DNA of 64,000 bases from Palsa-504 sp963819785 (lineage in GTDB: Bacteria > Actinomycetota > Actinomycetes > Streptosporangiales > Streptosporangiaceae), in the NCBI GenBank assembly GCA_963819785.1, contig CAWFXW010000017.1, positions 62,001 through 126,000 of the forward strand. The letters run 5' to 3'. Shown one piece after another: positions 1 to 9,030 of this stretch (position 1 is the stretch's first letter; the number at the start of each line of letters is the position of its first letter). The position numbers and the translations under genes are program-made. The notes under the pieces were generated by a model that made no database searches, had not been told where the DNA came from, and saw only the letters and a list, made by a program, of their open reading frames with translations.

Positions 1-13
1 GGAGAGTGACGCA

Positions 14-895
14 GTGCCGCAGTTGCCCCAGGAGGTGCCGGCTCCGCAGACCCGGCCGGTAACGCTGCCGGGCCGGGGGGTGACCCGGGTGTGGGACTGC
101 GCCGGCCCGCCCGGCGCGCCGGTGCTCATGCTCATCCACGGGGTGACGGTCACCGCCGAGCTGAACTGGGCCAAGGTCCTCGCCCCGCTGTCACGTCACT
201 TCCGGGTGGTCGCCATGGACCTGCGCGGCCACGGCGACGGCATCGCGGTGGGCGGGCGGTTCCGGCTCGAGGATTGCGCGGACGACGTGGCCGCGCTGGC
301 CAAGGTCCTGGGCATCGGCAGCTTCGTGGCCGTCGGCTACTCGATGGGCGGCATGATCGCCCAGCTGGTCTGGCGGCGGCACGGTCCGATGGTGTCCGGC
401 CTGGTGCTGTGCGCCACCGCCCGCAACGTCCTGGGGTCGCCGGCGGAGAAGCTGGCCGCCCTGACGCTGCCGTCGGCGGCGGCCGCCATCCAGTGGAACC
501 CGCTGCTGCAGCCGGTCAGCGCGGAGATCCTTGGCCTGACCCTGCTGGGCCCCGTCGGTGACCCGGCCACCGCCGCGTGGGCCCGCGCCCAGCTGCGCCG
601 GACCCCGCTCGGCACCGCCCTTTCCGCCGTTCAGGCGGTCAGCGAGTTCACCTCGCACGGCTGGATCAGCCAGGTCGACGTCCCGGCCGCGGTGGTGGTC
701 ACCACCCAGGACCGCATCGTGCCGCCGGGCCGTCAGCGGAAGCTGGCCGCGGCGATCCCCGGCGCGTCGGTCCACGGGCTGGCCGGCGACCACGCGGTAT
801 GCATCACCGCACCGCAGGTGTTCGCCCAGGTGCTGCTCCAGGCGTGCTGGTCGGTGACTTCCGGCCCCCTGGCCCAGCCGAGGTCAGCGGGATAG
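14..895 (+). CDS. alpha/beta-fold hydrolase, 3-oxoadipate enol-lactonase-like
   Basis: A 293-residue alpha/beta hydrolase. The nucleophile elbow GYSMGG places the catalytic Ser at residue 110; an oxyanion-type HG motif is at about 42-43, a candidate acid Asp lies in TTQDRIVPP (about 233) and the His in AGDHAVC (about 260). GTG start at 14 with GGAGAG seven bases upstream. Length and motifs fit the enol-lactonase/haloperoxidase-like group that hydrolyses small ester or lactone substrates in the cytoplasm. It is followed 16 bases later by an FAD oxidase on the same strand, so a two-gene catabolic operon is likely. The true substrate cannot be read from the sequence; the catD-like label is family-level only. 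Confidence 0.85.
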   Translation: MPQLPQEVPAPQTRPVTLPGRGVTRVWDCAGPPGAPVLMLIHGVTVTAELNWAKVLAPLSRHFRVVAMDLRGHGDGIAVGGRFRLEDCADDVAALAKVLGIGSFVAVGYSMGGMIAQLVWRRHGPMVSGLVLCATARNVLGSPAEKLAALTLPSAAAAIQWNPLLQPVSAEILGLTLLGPVGDPATAAWARAQLRRTPLGTALSAVQAVSEFTSHGWISQVDVPAAVVVTTQDRIVPPGRQRKLAAAIPGASVHGLAGDHAVCITAPQVFAQVLLQACWSVTSGPLAQPRSAG

Positions 896-911
896 CCCCG
901 GGTCGGAGACG

Positions 912-2278
912 ATGAGCGACGATCTCATCCAGCTGACGCGGCAGCTGGCTCCTGGCGCCGTGGTGACCGATGACGCGGTGATCGAGGGTTACCGCCGCGA
1001 CCGGGCGGCCACCGTCGCCGCGGGCCGGCCACGAGCCGTCATCCGGCCCGGCACGGTAGCCGAGGTGAGCAGCACGCTGCGGTGGGCGACCGAGAACGCG
1101 GTTCCGGTCGTGCCCCGGGGCGCCGGCACCGGGCTTTCCGGCGGCGCTAACGCGATCGACGACTGTCTGATGCTCAGCCTGGAACGGTTCACCGCGATCC
1201 GCGAGATCAACGCCGCGCGGCAGTACGCCGTCGTCGAAGCGGGGGTCCTCAACGCCGACCTGGGCCGGGCGGCGGTAGCCGCCGGGATGTTCTACCCGCC
1301 CGATCCGGGCAGCTTCGAGATCTGCACGATCGGCGGCAACCTGGCCACCAACGCGGGCGGCATGCGCTGCGTCAAGTACGGCGTGACCCGGGATTCGGCG
1401 CTCGGCCTGGAAGTGGTCCTGGCCGACGGCACCGTGCTGAGCACCGGCAGCGGCGCCCGCAAGAACGTCGCCGGATACGACCTCACCTCGCTGTTCATCG
1501 GGTCCGAAGGGACCCTCGGCGTGATCACGTCGGCCACCCTGCGGATCCGCCCGCGCCCGCCGCGCGACCCGGTGACGTTCGTGGCGTCGTTCGGATCGCT
1601 GACCGGGATCGGCCACGCGGTGGACGCCATCGCGGCCAGCGGGGTGGTGCCCAGCATGCTGGAGCTCATCGACCAGGCCACGGTCAACGCGATCGAGGAC
1701 TACCGCCGGATGGACCTGGACCGTTCGGCCGCCGGGTTGCTGATCGGCCAGGCCGACAGCGCCGCCGCAGACGATGACGTCCGGCTGATGACGCAGTGCT
1801 GCGAGAAGGCGGGTGCCGACCTGGTGGTCCAGGCGGCTACGGCCGGGGAATCGGACCTGCTCCTGGAGGCGCGCCGCTGGCCGGCCCGGCCGTCATGGCC
1901 ACCGGGCCGACGGTCATCGAAGATGTCTGCGTCCCGTCCGGGCAGCTGGCGGAGATGCTCTCGGCCGTCCAGGAGGTGAGCGCGGACACCGGCATTCCCA
2001 TCCCGACCGTGGCGCACGCCGGTGACGGCAACCTGCATCCGGTCCTGATGCTGCCGGACCTGGGCGCGGACACCGTCGCCCGGGCCATGGCGGCGGGCGA
2101 ACGGCTGTGCCAGCACGCGCTCCGGCTCGGCGGGACCATCACCGGCGAGCACGGCGTCGGGGTGCTCAAGCAACCCTGGCTGCGGCAGCAGATCGGCGCC
2201 GCGTCGCTGGCGGTGCACCAGGCGATCAAGACGGCGCTCGACCCGGCCGGCATCCTCAACCCGGGCCGGTCCTTCTAG
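912..2278 (+). pseudogene. FAD-binding oxidase, glycolate oxidase/D-lactate dehydrogenase-like (GlcD type), frameshifted
   Basis: PCMH-type FAD-binding domain in the first half (PRGAGTGLSGGA at about residues 69-80; the CTIGGNLATNAGG stretch near 140 is the usual FAD loop) followed by the FAD_oxidase_C cap with the family ending GEHGVG...LDPAGILNPG. The reading frame breaks near 1872: the N-terminal frame runs through LLLEARR, and the sequence then continues as LAGPAVMATGPTVIEDV one base off, as if one base of a C/G run were missing. Rebuilt length about 455 residues is normal for the family, which oxidises 2-hydroxy acids. Its stop overlaps the stop of the convergent dehydrogenase gene in a CTAG tetranucleotide at 2275-2278. 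Confidence 0.8.
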
Positions 2279-3174
2279 GCGGTGAGGTAGACCGCGGACA
2301 GGTCGTCGTCGGCGTGCCCGGTGGCCGCGGTGTCCCGCCAGCGCGGGAGCAGCGCGGTGGTGAGCGTGAGCGTGGCGCCGGAAGCCTGCGCGGCCTGCGC
2401 CGCGAGTTCGGCGTCCTTAAGGGCGAGCCGGAGCGCGAACGCGGGGGTGAAGTCGCCGGCCAGCATGCTGCGGGCCTTCTGCACCGCGTACGGAGCGCCC
2501 AGCGGGGTCGACTGCAGCAGGTCCACGACCTCCGCCGGGTCCAGGCCCAGCCGGCGGGCGAAGGACAGGGTTTCCGCGGTCGTCTCGGTGAGGTCGGCGA
2601 GCCAGTTGTTGAGCACCAGCTTGGCCCGGGTGCCGTTACCGGCCGGGCCCAGCCAGGCGGTGGCGCGGCCGAGCGCGCCGAACACCGGGGCCAGCACATC
2701 CCGGACCTGGCCGGGGCCGCTGGCCAGGATGGTCAGCTGGCCGGCCTGGGCCGGGCCCTCGCTGCCGGAGACCGGGGCGTCGGCGAACACCACCCCGGCC
2801 GCGGCGGCCAGGCCGGCGAGCCGGGCCGTCCACTCGATCCCGACGGTGGCCATCTGCACCCAGATCGTGCCCGGACTGGCGGTCAGCAGGCCATCCGGTC
2901 CGCTGGCGGCCTGCTCGGTAGCGGGCCCGTCGGCCAGCATGGTGATGACGACCGTCGCGTCCCGCACAGCTTGCGCCGGGCTGCTGGCCACGACCGCGCC
3001 GTCCGCCGCCAGGGCTTCGGCGCGGCTGACGGTACGGTTCCAGACCCGCACGTCGAAGCCGGCGCGGGCCAGGTTGACGGCCATCGGCGCGCCCATGCGG
3101 CCGGTGCCCAGGAAGGCGACGACGGGGGTTGCGGTCCGGTCGTGGCGGTCAGGTCGGATGGATGTGGTGGTCAT
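2275..3174 (-). CDS. NAD(P)-dependent 3-hydroxyisobutyrate dehydrogenase-family oxidoreductase
   Basis: 299 residues, the usual length for beta-hydroxyacid dehydrogenases. The N-terminal Rossmann motif FLGTGRMGAPMA (about 20-31) binds NAD(P); the substrate-binding signature DAPVSGSEGPAQAGQL is near 152-167, and the catalytic Lys lies in GTRAKLVLNNWLADLTE. ATG start at 3174 (GTCACC ATG). The promoter holds a conserved three-half-site element 30-80 bases upstream (see 3206-3253), which lies over the 3' end of the next gene. Neighbours (FAD hydroxyacid oxidase, hydrolase) suggest hydroxyacid catabolism; imine reductase activity is an alternative for this superfamily. Confidence 0.88.
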   Translation of the reverse strand: MTTTSIRPDRHDRTATPVVAFLGTGRMGAPMAVNLARAGFDVRVWNRTVSRAEALAADGAVVASSPAQAVRDATVVITMLADGPATEQAASGPDGLLTASPGTIWVQMATVGIEWTARLAGLAAAAGVVFADAPVSGSEGPAQAGQLTILASGPGQVRDVLAPVFGALGRATAWLGPAGNGTRAKLVLNNWLADLTETTAETLSFARRLGLDPAEVVDLLQSTPLGAPYAVQKARSMLAGDFTPAFALRLALKDAELAAQAAQASGATLTLTTALLPRWRDTAATGHADDDLSAVYLTA

Positions 3175-3205
3175 GGTGACGCCTCCGGCGGTTGGGTTTC
3201 CTGGT

Positions 3206-3253
3206 CTCAGCCTCGGGCGCGGGAGGGTGAGCCGGCGTCACCCGGCAAGGTGA
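3206..3253 (-). promoter_or_regulatory. conserved three-half-site promoter element, copy 1
   Basis: Read on the minus strand: TCACC (3249-3253), six bases, GGTGA (3238-3242), seven bases, TCACC (3226-3230), fourteen bases, GCTGAG (3206-3211). The same arrangement with the same spacings occurs at 6013-6060 and 6620-6667. It sits just upstream of the dehydrogenase gene starting at 3174 and overlaps the last codons of the LuxR gene. Confidence 0.6.
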
Positions 3254-5941
3254 TCAGGCTTCGGCGTGATTGGCTTGCGCGCCAGGAGCCCGAGGGCGCG
3301 GGCCTGTTCCACCGCCTCGTGGCGGCGGTGCACGCCGAGCTTGTCGTACAGGTGGCGCATGTGGGTCTTGACCGTGTTCACCGACAGGTACAGCTCGTCG
3401 GCGATCTCCGGGGCCGAGAGCTTGGTCGGCAGGTAGCGAAGGACCCGGGCCTCGGCGTGGCTGAGCGGCTCGCGCAGCCGCGGCGGGCCGGCCGGCGACG
3501 AGCCGGCCAGCGTGGAGCCAGGCTGCCCGGCCAGCCAGCGCGGTCAGGATCCCGGTGATCAGGCCGGCGTGCGCGGTCCCCGTGCGGCGGTGGCGATCGA
3601 GCAGGTCGGGCGCCGGGTCGTACAGGAACGGGAAGAGCAGGCCCTCGGGTTCGGCCCGGTCCAGGGCCCGCTCGAGGGCACCTCGGGCGCCCGCCGCGTC
3701 ACCCAGCGCGTCGCAGGCGATGGCCTGGAGCAAGAACGCCTGGACCTCCCACAGGTGCGCGTTCTGCAACGGAGCCGAGCCGTCGAGGACGGGCGCGAGC
3801 ACGGCGGCCGCGGCCCCCGGGTCGTCCTGGGCGAGGCGCAGCGAGGCCTCGGCGATGCGTATCTCGCCCTGGTCCCGTCCGGCCTTTACCATGCTGGCCA
3901 GGGCTTGCTCGACGCGCTGCGTTTCGCCGGTACGCACCAGCGTCTGCAGCAGGTGCGAGCGCAGCCGGGGGGCGAGCGTGTGCGGGGAGACGAGCGAATC
4001 GGCCAGCCGTTCGGCCGCCTGGAAGGCGCGCAGGGCGGCGTCGTGACGGCCGCTGACGAACTCGAGCATGCCGCGGCCATAGACCAGCCGCATCCCCGCA
4101 GCCGGATCGGCTTCGGTCCGGAGGGTCCGTTCGGCCCGGCCGAGTGCCTGCTCCGCCTCCTCGATCCGTCCCTGGGTGACCATCGCCACGCCCAGGGCCA
4201 GGTAGGCGACGCCGGCGACCGGCTCATCGGCCCAGCCGTGCCGGGTGGCCAGCTCGATCGCCTGCAGGCCGCGCTGGGCCCCGGCCGGGAACGACCGCCA
4301 GCTCATCAGCTGCGCCTCGTTCGCCAGCCCGACGACCTCCAGATAGGGCCGGCCGATCCGGCGCGCCAGGGCGATGCCGTCCGCCAGGTGCCCGCCCGCC
4401 TCGTCGAGGCGGGACGTCCACATCTCGGCGGCGCCGAGGTTGATCAGCGCCAGCGCCCGCAGGTCCTCGCTCAGCCTCGGCTCGGCCGACTCGGCCGTCA
4501 TCGCCGGGGCCAGCAGCCCTTCCGCCTCCTCGGCCACGGCCCCGATGTCCCCGCGGTGGCGGGCCAGGCGCATGCGCACCACCGCCAGGACGACCTGCGA
4601 GCGGCCGCGCCGCTCCGCGGGAACCGACTCCAGGGCCCGGGCGGCGAGAGCCACGTACCGTTCGGCCTCGGCCAAGGATCCCCGGACCAGCTGGTCGCTG
4701 GCCATCCGCGCCGCCAGCTCGGCATCGGCGGCGATCACCCCGGCCGGGAAGCGGACGAGCAGCTCATGCGCGGTGCTGCCCAGGCCGGCCAGGCCCAGGC
4801 CGATCCAGTGGTCCGACAGCGCGCGGGCGGCCAGGCGCCAGTTCTGCGCGGCCTGAGCGTGGCGGACCGCCTCAACGGGATACCCGTGTTCCGCGTACCA
4901 GCCGGCCGCGGCATCGTGCAGCGCGGGCAGTTCGTCCGGGGCGGTGCCCCGCAGCTCCAGCTGCAGCAGGTCGGCGAACAGCTGGTGGTAGCGGAACCAG
5001 GACCGCCGCGCGTCCAGCGAGACGACGAACGCGCCCGCCTCCTCGAGCTGCTGCAGGAGCCGTTCGCTGCCCGAGCCCCCGGTCAGCAGGTCGGCCAGCT
5101 CGCCGTTGACCCGGTCCAGGATCGAGGTGCGCAGCAACAGCCGCCGGGCCTCCTCGTTCTGCCGCTCCAGCACCTCGGCCAGCAGGTACTCGGCGACCGT
5201 GCGCTCGCTGCCGCCGAACTCGGCCGCGAACCGTTCCGGACCGGGATGCCCGGCCAGCGACAGCGCCGCCAGCCGCAACCCCGCCGCCCAGCCCTCGGTC
5301 CGCTCATACAGCGTCACCGCGGCCTGCTCTGACAGCTCCAGCCCGGCGGCCGCGAACAGATCGCGCGCCTCGGCCGGGCTGAACCGCAGATCCGCGGTGC
5401 GGATCTCGGTAAGCTCCCCGGCCAGGCGCAGCCGGTGCAGGCCCAGCCGGAGGTCGTGGCGGGTCACCAGGATGAACCGCAAGGCCGGCGGCGCGCGCAT
5501 GATCAGCAGCTCCAGCTGGCGCAACGCCTCGGCCGAGTCCAGCTCGTGCACGTCGTCGATCACCAGCCAAACCCGGTCCCGGAGCGAGGCGAGGTCTTCC
5601 AGAAGCCGTTCGACCACGGTCCAGCCGTCCAGGTCGGGCGCCGCAGTCAGCCCCCGGACCCGTGCGGACCCGGGGGCGGTGGCCCGCAGCGCGTCGGCCA
5701 CCGAGATCCACAAGCGCTGCGGAGCACCCTCGTCCGGCACCGGCACCCAGGCGGTCCGCGGGCGGAGTCCCGACTCGGCGATCCAGGACCGGATCAAGAC
5801 GGTCTTGCCGCTCCCCGGCGGCGCCGACACCTGCACGACGCGCTGGGCCTCGGTCAGCAGCCGGAACAGCCCGGGCCGCGGCACGACGCCGTCCTGGACG
5901 GCCGGAGCTTCAGTCACCCCGGACCCGGCGGCAAGCTCCAC
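3238..5941 (-). pseudogene. MalT-like ATP-dependent LuxR-family transcriptional regulator 1 (C-terminal frameshift)
   Basis: About 900 residues. Walker A APPGSGKT at 40-47, Walker B-like VWLVIDDVHEL near 123-133, then the STAND/NACHT-type ATPase, a long helical TPR-like sensor region, and a C-terminal LuxR HTH. The HTH is out of frame with the rest: near 3530, in a CTGGCTGGCC run, the frame shifts, and the proper ending (LSHAEARVLRYLPT...VNTVKTHMRHLYDKLGV) is read to a stop at 3238. In the uncorrected frame the protein would lose its DNA-binding domain. GTG start at 5941. Divergent from the 6087 gene with a 145-bp shared promoter region. It is closely related to the regulators at 13153 and 32460. 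A candidate reader of the TCACC elements (inference). Confidence 0.85.
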
Positions 5942-6012
5942 GGCGGATCTCCTCGGCAGGCCCGGTCCAACCCTACGTCTTCCCGGGCCGATGGCCGAGG
6001 CTCAGGTGCGGT

Positions 6013-6060
6013 TCACCCGGTGGTGTGACGCCGGCTCACCCGGCCTGCCCGGAGGCTGAG
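6013..6060 (+). promoter_or_regulatory. conserved three-half-site promoter element, copy 2
   Basis: TCACC (6013-6017), six bases, TGTGA (6024-6028), seven bases, TCACC (6036-6040), fourteen bases, GCTGAG (6055-6060). Lies in the 145-bp divergent region between regulator 1 and the 6087 transporter stub, 26 bases before the ATG at 6087. The 17 bases from GTGA to the end of the third half-site are identical to copy 1. Confidence 0.6.
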
Positions 6061-6086
6061 GCGATCTCACCGAAAGGAATGCGGCC

Positions 6087-6425
6087 ATGACTACCATGCA
6101 CGCTCCCGGGCCGGTGCACGGCCGGCCCGTCACCGGCCAGCCCAGCAGGTCCGCACCGCGCGGCCGGCGGAACCGCGCCGTCTCCCGGCGGGCCGCGTTC
6201 TGGCTGCTGGCGCTGGTGCTGACCGTCACCATGCTCGGCACCACTTTGCCCACCCCGCTCTACGTGATCTACCAAGGCCGCTGGCATTTCTCCGCGGCCA
6301 TGGTGACGGTGACCTTCGCGGTCTACGCCGTGGCCGTGATCGCGACCCTGCTGCTGACCTTTGCGATCCTGCTCGCGGTCCTGTGCCTGTTCTCGGTCTC
6401 GCGCTTCGCCCGCGGTGCCCGGTGA
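6087..6425 (+). pseudogene. MFS transporter stub (N-terminal two helices joined to a C-terminal helix)
   Basis: 112 residues. The first about 80 residues look like the start of a sugar/drug MFS transporter (basic N-terminus, then a helix with TMLGTTLPTPLYVIYQ, then a second helix), after which the protein passes directly to a terminal hydrophobic helix and a basic tail (SVSRFARGAR). A functional MFS protein needs 12 helices, so about 300 residues appear to be missing while the frame is preserved. Start ATG at 6087 with AAAGGA upstream. Its TGA overlaps the GTG of the next gene (GTGA at 6422-6425). Either a genuine internal deletion or an assembly collapse. Confidence 0.6.
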
Positions 6426-6676
6426 CCTACCAGATCCTCGTCCGGGGCCGCCTGGGCCGGGTTATGTGTTCCGCGTTCCCCGACCTGCACCCGGAGGGAC
6501 AAGGCGCGGACACGGTACTGACCGGTGCCCTGGCGGACCAGGCCGCGCTGCACGGCGTGCTGGCCCGGATCGAGGCGCTCGGCCTGGAACTGCTCGAGGT
6601 CCGCCGCCTGCCGACCGGATCACCCGGCGGCGTGACGCCGCCTCACCCTGGCGCCCGGAACGCTGAACCCAGCTGA
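6422..6676 (+). CDS. small conserved actinobacterial protein (paralogue of 30735-31022)
   Basis: 84 residues from the GTG at 6422, which overlaps the preceding stop (GTGA), implying translational coupling. The core has the pattern Y-x-I-x-V-x-G-x-L-G, then ADTVLTGALADQAALHGVLA, then RIEALGLELLEVRRL; the same pattern is in the protein at 30735-31022 (about 60% identity over 60 residues by eye). I do not know a function for the family. The shape (alternating beta/alpha, no signal peptide, ending in LLEVRRL) suggests a small soluble domain. Both copies lie beside TCACC promoter elements and MalT-like regulators, hinting at a shared regulon. The downstream promoter element overlaps its last codons. 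Confidence 0.75.
   Translation: MTYQILVRGRLGRVMCSAFPDLHPEGQGADTVLTGALADQAALHGVLARIEALGLELLEVRRLPTGSPGGVTPPHPGARNAEPS
6620..6667 (+). promoter_or_regulatory. conserved three-half-site promoter element, copy 3
   Basis: TCACC (6620-6624), six bases, CGTGA (6631-6635), seven bases, TCACC (6643-6647), fourteen bases, GCTGAA (6662-6667). Located 27 bases before the ATG at 6695, inside the last codons of the small gene. All spacings match copies 1 and 2. Confidence 0.6.
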
Positions 6677-6694
6677 TCCCGGAAGGACCCTGAC

Positions 6695-7213
6695 ATGACC
6701 ACGATCACGCACGGCGAGGTCTCGCCCGTTACCACCGACAGCCGGTCGTTCCTGCTCGAGCGGGTCCAGCCCGCGCTGAGCGGGCTGATGGACGGCTCCC
6801 TGTCGACCCTGGCCCCGATATTCGCGGTGGTCCTGGCCACCCACCACCCGCTGACCGCGTTCTTCACCGGCGCCGCGACCGCGCTGGGCGCCGGCGTGAG
6901 CATGGCCTTCTCCGAGGGGCTGTCCGACACCGGCGACCTCACCGGGCGCGGGAACCCGGTGCTCCGCGGCGCGATCACCGGCGGCGGGACGTTCGCCGGG
7001 GGCATCTTCCACACCCTGCCGTTCCTGATCCCCGGCTACGGCGCGGCGATCAGCGCCGCGATCGTCGTGGTCGGCACCGAACTGCTCACCCTGGCCTGGC
7101 TCCGGCACAAGTTCTTCCAGACCAGCTTCGCCCGGTCGTTCCTCGCGGTCACCGTCGGCGGAACGATCATTGCCACCCTGAGCGCCGCCCTGGGCCTGCT
7201 CGCGGCGGGCTGA
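6695..7213 (+). CDS. VIT/CCC1-like membrane protein (putative Fe/Mn transporter)
   Basis: 172 residues with about five hydrophobic segments. The stretch ERVQPALSGLMDGSLSTLAPIFAVV and the AGVSMAFSEGLSD segment resemble the first two helices of the vacuolar iron transporter (VIT1/CCC1) family, in which a D-G motif and small residues line the metal path; the C-terminus AVTVGGTIIATLSAALGLL is a last helix. It is shorter than typical VIT proteins (about 230 residues), so it may be a divergent branch. ATG at 6695 with GGAAGGA upstream. It carries its own TCACC element, so it is probably regulated with the neighbouring genes. Metal specificity is not visible. Confidence 0.6.
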   Translation: MTTITHGEVSPVTTDSRSFLLERVQPALSGLMDGSLSTLAPIFAVVLATHHPLTAFFTGAATALGAGVSMAFSEGLSDTGDLTGRGNPVLRGAITGGGTFAGGIFHTLPFLIPGYGAAISAAIVVVGTELLTLAWLRHKFFQTSFARSFLAVTVGGTIIATLSAALGLLAAG

Positions 7214-7243
7214 CCCCTCAGGCGAGCGCCGGCGCCTCATCTC

Positions 7244-7939
7244 TCACGGGTGCGCTGGCGCTGCAGGCGCGACGGGTGGCCCCTCGGCACGCTCGAAGGC
7301 AGCCGAGAACAGGTAGCTGGTCGCCAGGCTGCGGTAGGGCCGCCACTTCTCGGCGATGGCCAGGACCTCCTGCTCGGTCGGCCGGTGATCCAGCTGGTAC
7401 GCGGCCTGGACGGCCTTGCGGAGCGCCAGGTCGCCCGGCAGGACGACGTCCTCGCGCCGCAGCGCGACCAGCAGGGCGCCCTGCACGGTCCACGGGCCGA
7501 TGCCGGGAATCACGGTGAGCTCGGCCAGCAGCTCATCGTCGGACAGGGTGCTCAGCGTGTCCGGGTCCAGCCGGCCGTCCGTCATCCGCTCGGCCAGGTC
7601 GCGCAGCGTGCTGACCTTCCGCCAGGACAGGCCGGCCTGGCGGAGCTGACCGGGATCGGCGGCCAGCAGTTCGGCGGGCGCCGGGAGATGCCCGCCGAAC
7701 AGGGCCTGGACGCGGGCCACCGTGTGCCGGGTGGCCGCGACGGACAGCTGCTGCCCGGTGACCTGGAACAGCAGGGCGCCGTACAGGTCCATCGGCGGCA
7801 GCTCGGTCAGCCAGGCCCGGGGGTCGAAGTCCGGCCGTTGGCTGATGAGCCGCGCCAGTACGGGGTCGGCGTGGCTCAGGTAGGCGCGCGCCTGCTCCAG
7901 CCACCTGGCGCGGCCGGAATCCTCGGTCACGAGGCTCAT
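7244..7939 (-). CDS. DNA-3-methyladenine glycosylase II family (AlkA-like, HhH-GPD)
   Basis: 231 residues, the usual size for actinobacterial AlkA-like glycosylases lacking the Ada part. The helix-hairpin-helix LTVIPGIGPWTVQ (141-153) and the downstream catalytic Asp in VLPGDLALRKAV (Asp170) form the HhH-GPD signature. It should excise alkylated purines from DNA. Single gene: it converges with the VIT-like gene (30-base gap) and is followed upstream by a degenerate stretch. No iron-sulfur cluster cysteines are present, which argues against an EndoIII/MutY assignment. Confidence 0.9.
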   Translation of the reverse strand: MSLVTEDSGRARWLEQARAYLSHADPVLARLISQRPDFDPRAWLTELPPMDLYGALLFQVTGQQLSVAATRHTVARVQALFGGHLPAPAELLAADPGQLRQAGLSWRKVSTLRDLAERMTDGRLDPDTLSTLSDDELLAELTVIPGIGPWTVQGALLVALRREDVVLPGDLALRKAVQAAYQLDHRPTEQEVLAIAEKWRPYRSLATSYLFSAAFERAEGPPVAPAAPAHP

Positions 7940-7947
7940 CGTAAGCG

Positions 7948-8138
7948 CTACTGCTCCTTCAGCAGGCGGTCGGTGAGCACGATCTCGATGACCGCCGCGA
8001 CCGTGTCCTCGCGAGCCCAGTCGCGCTGAAGCTCAACGGCCAGGGAGACCCAGCTGACCGGAGCGTAGCGAACATCATGACGACCGGGAACGCGAACGCC
8101 ACGGCCCAGAAACCGAGAGCCGGTCTGGGTCCGCTCAC
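7948..8138 (-). pseudogene. MFS transporter N-terminal stub fused to an unidentified tail
   Basis: On the minus strand a GTG at 8138 overlaps the SDR stop (GTGA), then reads SGPRPALGFWAVAFAFPVVMMFATL, which is what the first helix of an MFS permease looks like. After a frame change this becomes APVSWVSLAVELQRDWARE...LTDRLLKEQ ending at a TAG at 7948; the tail is not MFS-like and may come from the C-terminus of another gene. The coupling suggests that an SDR-MFS operon existed before the deletion. Identification rests on about 20 residues, so confidence is low. Confidence 0.4.
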
Positions 8139-8815
8139 GCGCCGTAGGCAGGCACGATCGCGCCGCTGACCGGTGCGGCGGCGTCGCTGACCAGGAAGAC
8201 GATGATGTCGGCGACCGCCTCCGGCGCGACCGCGTGCGCCAGCAGCTCGGGCGTGAGGTACGGGCGGTTCTTGGCCGTGTCGAGCAGCTGCGGCGCGACG
8301 GCGTTCACCCGGATCCCGAGCGGGCGCAGCTCCAGGTCGAGCACGCGGGTGAGGTGCACCAGCGCCGCCTTGCTGATGGCGTAGGTGACCATCCCGGCGG
8401 CCGGCTCCAGGCCCGGGCGGGCGGCCACGTGCACGATGGACCCTGAACCGCGTTCGCGCAGGTACGGGACCACCGCCTGGGTCAGCCACAGCGCCGGGCC
8501 CACGTTGACGTCGATCATGAGCCGCAGGTCCTCGGGGGTCGCCGTGAGCGCGTCGCCCAGATGGTACATGCCGATCGTGTTCACCAGCACCTCGGGCGGC
8601 CCGACCTCGGCGGCGATCCGGTCGACGACGCTCTTGGCCGCGGCCGGGTCGACCGGGTCGGCGGCGGCGCGCCAGGTGCCGTCCGGCAGTTCCTTGAGCG
8701 CCTCCTCGCTCCGGTCGACCCCGGCCACGGTGAACCCGGCGGCGGCCAGCTTCTCCGCCGTCACCCGGCCGAGCTCACCGCCCGCGCCCACGACGATCGC
8801 CACCCGCTCGCTCAT
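8135..8815 (-). CDS. short-chain dehydrogenase/reductase (SDR), atypical active site
   Basis: 226 residues with a Rossmann motif GAGGELG (10-16) and the catalytic pair Tyr145-x3-Lys149 in YAISK. The usual NNAG motif is NTIG (79-82), and the catalytic Ser position (IVHVAARPG, about 128-135) holds Ala, so the classical Ser-Tyr-Lys triad is incomplete. It could still reduce activated carbonyls, or have another role. ATG at 8815; the alternative ATG at 8844 would add ten residues. Upstream lies a near-perfect palindrome with a GCTGAA box (8872-8920). The downstream MFS stub starts inside its stop codon. Confidence 0.8.
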   Translation of the reverse strand: MSERVAIVVGAGGELGRVTAEKLAAAGFTVAGVDRSEEALKELPDGTWRAAADPVDPAAAKSVVDRIAAEVGPPEVLVNTIGMYHLGDALTATPEDLRLMIDVNVGPALWLTQAVVPYLRERGSGSIVHVAARPGLEPAAGMVTYAISKAALVHLTRVLDLELRPLGIRVNAVAPQLLDTAKNRPYLTPELLAHAVAPEAVADIIVFLVSDAAAPVSGAIVPAYGA

Positions 8816-8862
8816 GCCGCCACCCCCGGGAAAGTGGATGTCATGGTGCTTCTCCTTCGGTA

Positions 8863-9030
8863 CTAGGCCCGTTCAGCTTCGCCACCGGGCAGGCGGCCTG
8901 TCATCACCGGATTCCGGTGATCTGCCGGCCCGCGCTGCTGGGTCAGCGGCCCGGAGCGGAGGAGGGCGCCGCCCACGACGGCACCGCCCGCGAAGATGCC
9001 GGTGATCCACCAGAACGCGGTGTCGTAGCA
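8863..9030 (-). pseudogene. C-terminal stub of a DHA2-type MFS transporter
   Basis: In a minus-strand frame different from the ammonia-lyase gene, YDTAFWWITGIFAGGAVVGG then ALLRSGPLTQQ runs to a TAG at 8863-8865. YDTAFW followed by a small-residue helix and a short polar tail is the usual ending of EmrB/QacA-type exporters, including the last helix. There is no start codon and no room for the rest of the protein. It is joined to the truncated ammonia-lyase gene at about 9030. Confidence 0.5.
8872..8920 (-). promoter_or_regulatory. TCACC element copy 4, with a 19-bp perfect palindrome
   Basis: On the minus strand: TCACC (8916-8920), seven bases, GGTGA (8904-8908), seven bases, a degenerate third half-site (8892-8896), fourteen bases, GCTGAA (8872-8877). 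The first two half-sites are the core of a perfect 19-bp palindrome, 8903-8921 (arms ATCACCGGA and TCCGGTGAT, one central base). It lies upstream of the SDR gene. The distance from GGTGA to GCTGAA equals that of copies 1-3. Confidence 0.55.

Noticed and set aside
2107..3558. 483-codon plus-strand frame over the dehydrogenase and regulator 1
   Set aside because: Low-complexity Gly/Gln/Arg composition antisense to two recognisable genes.
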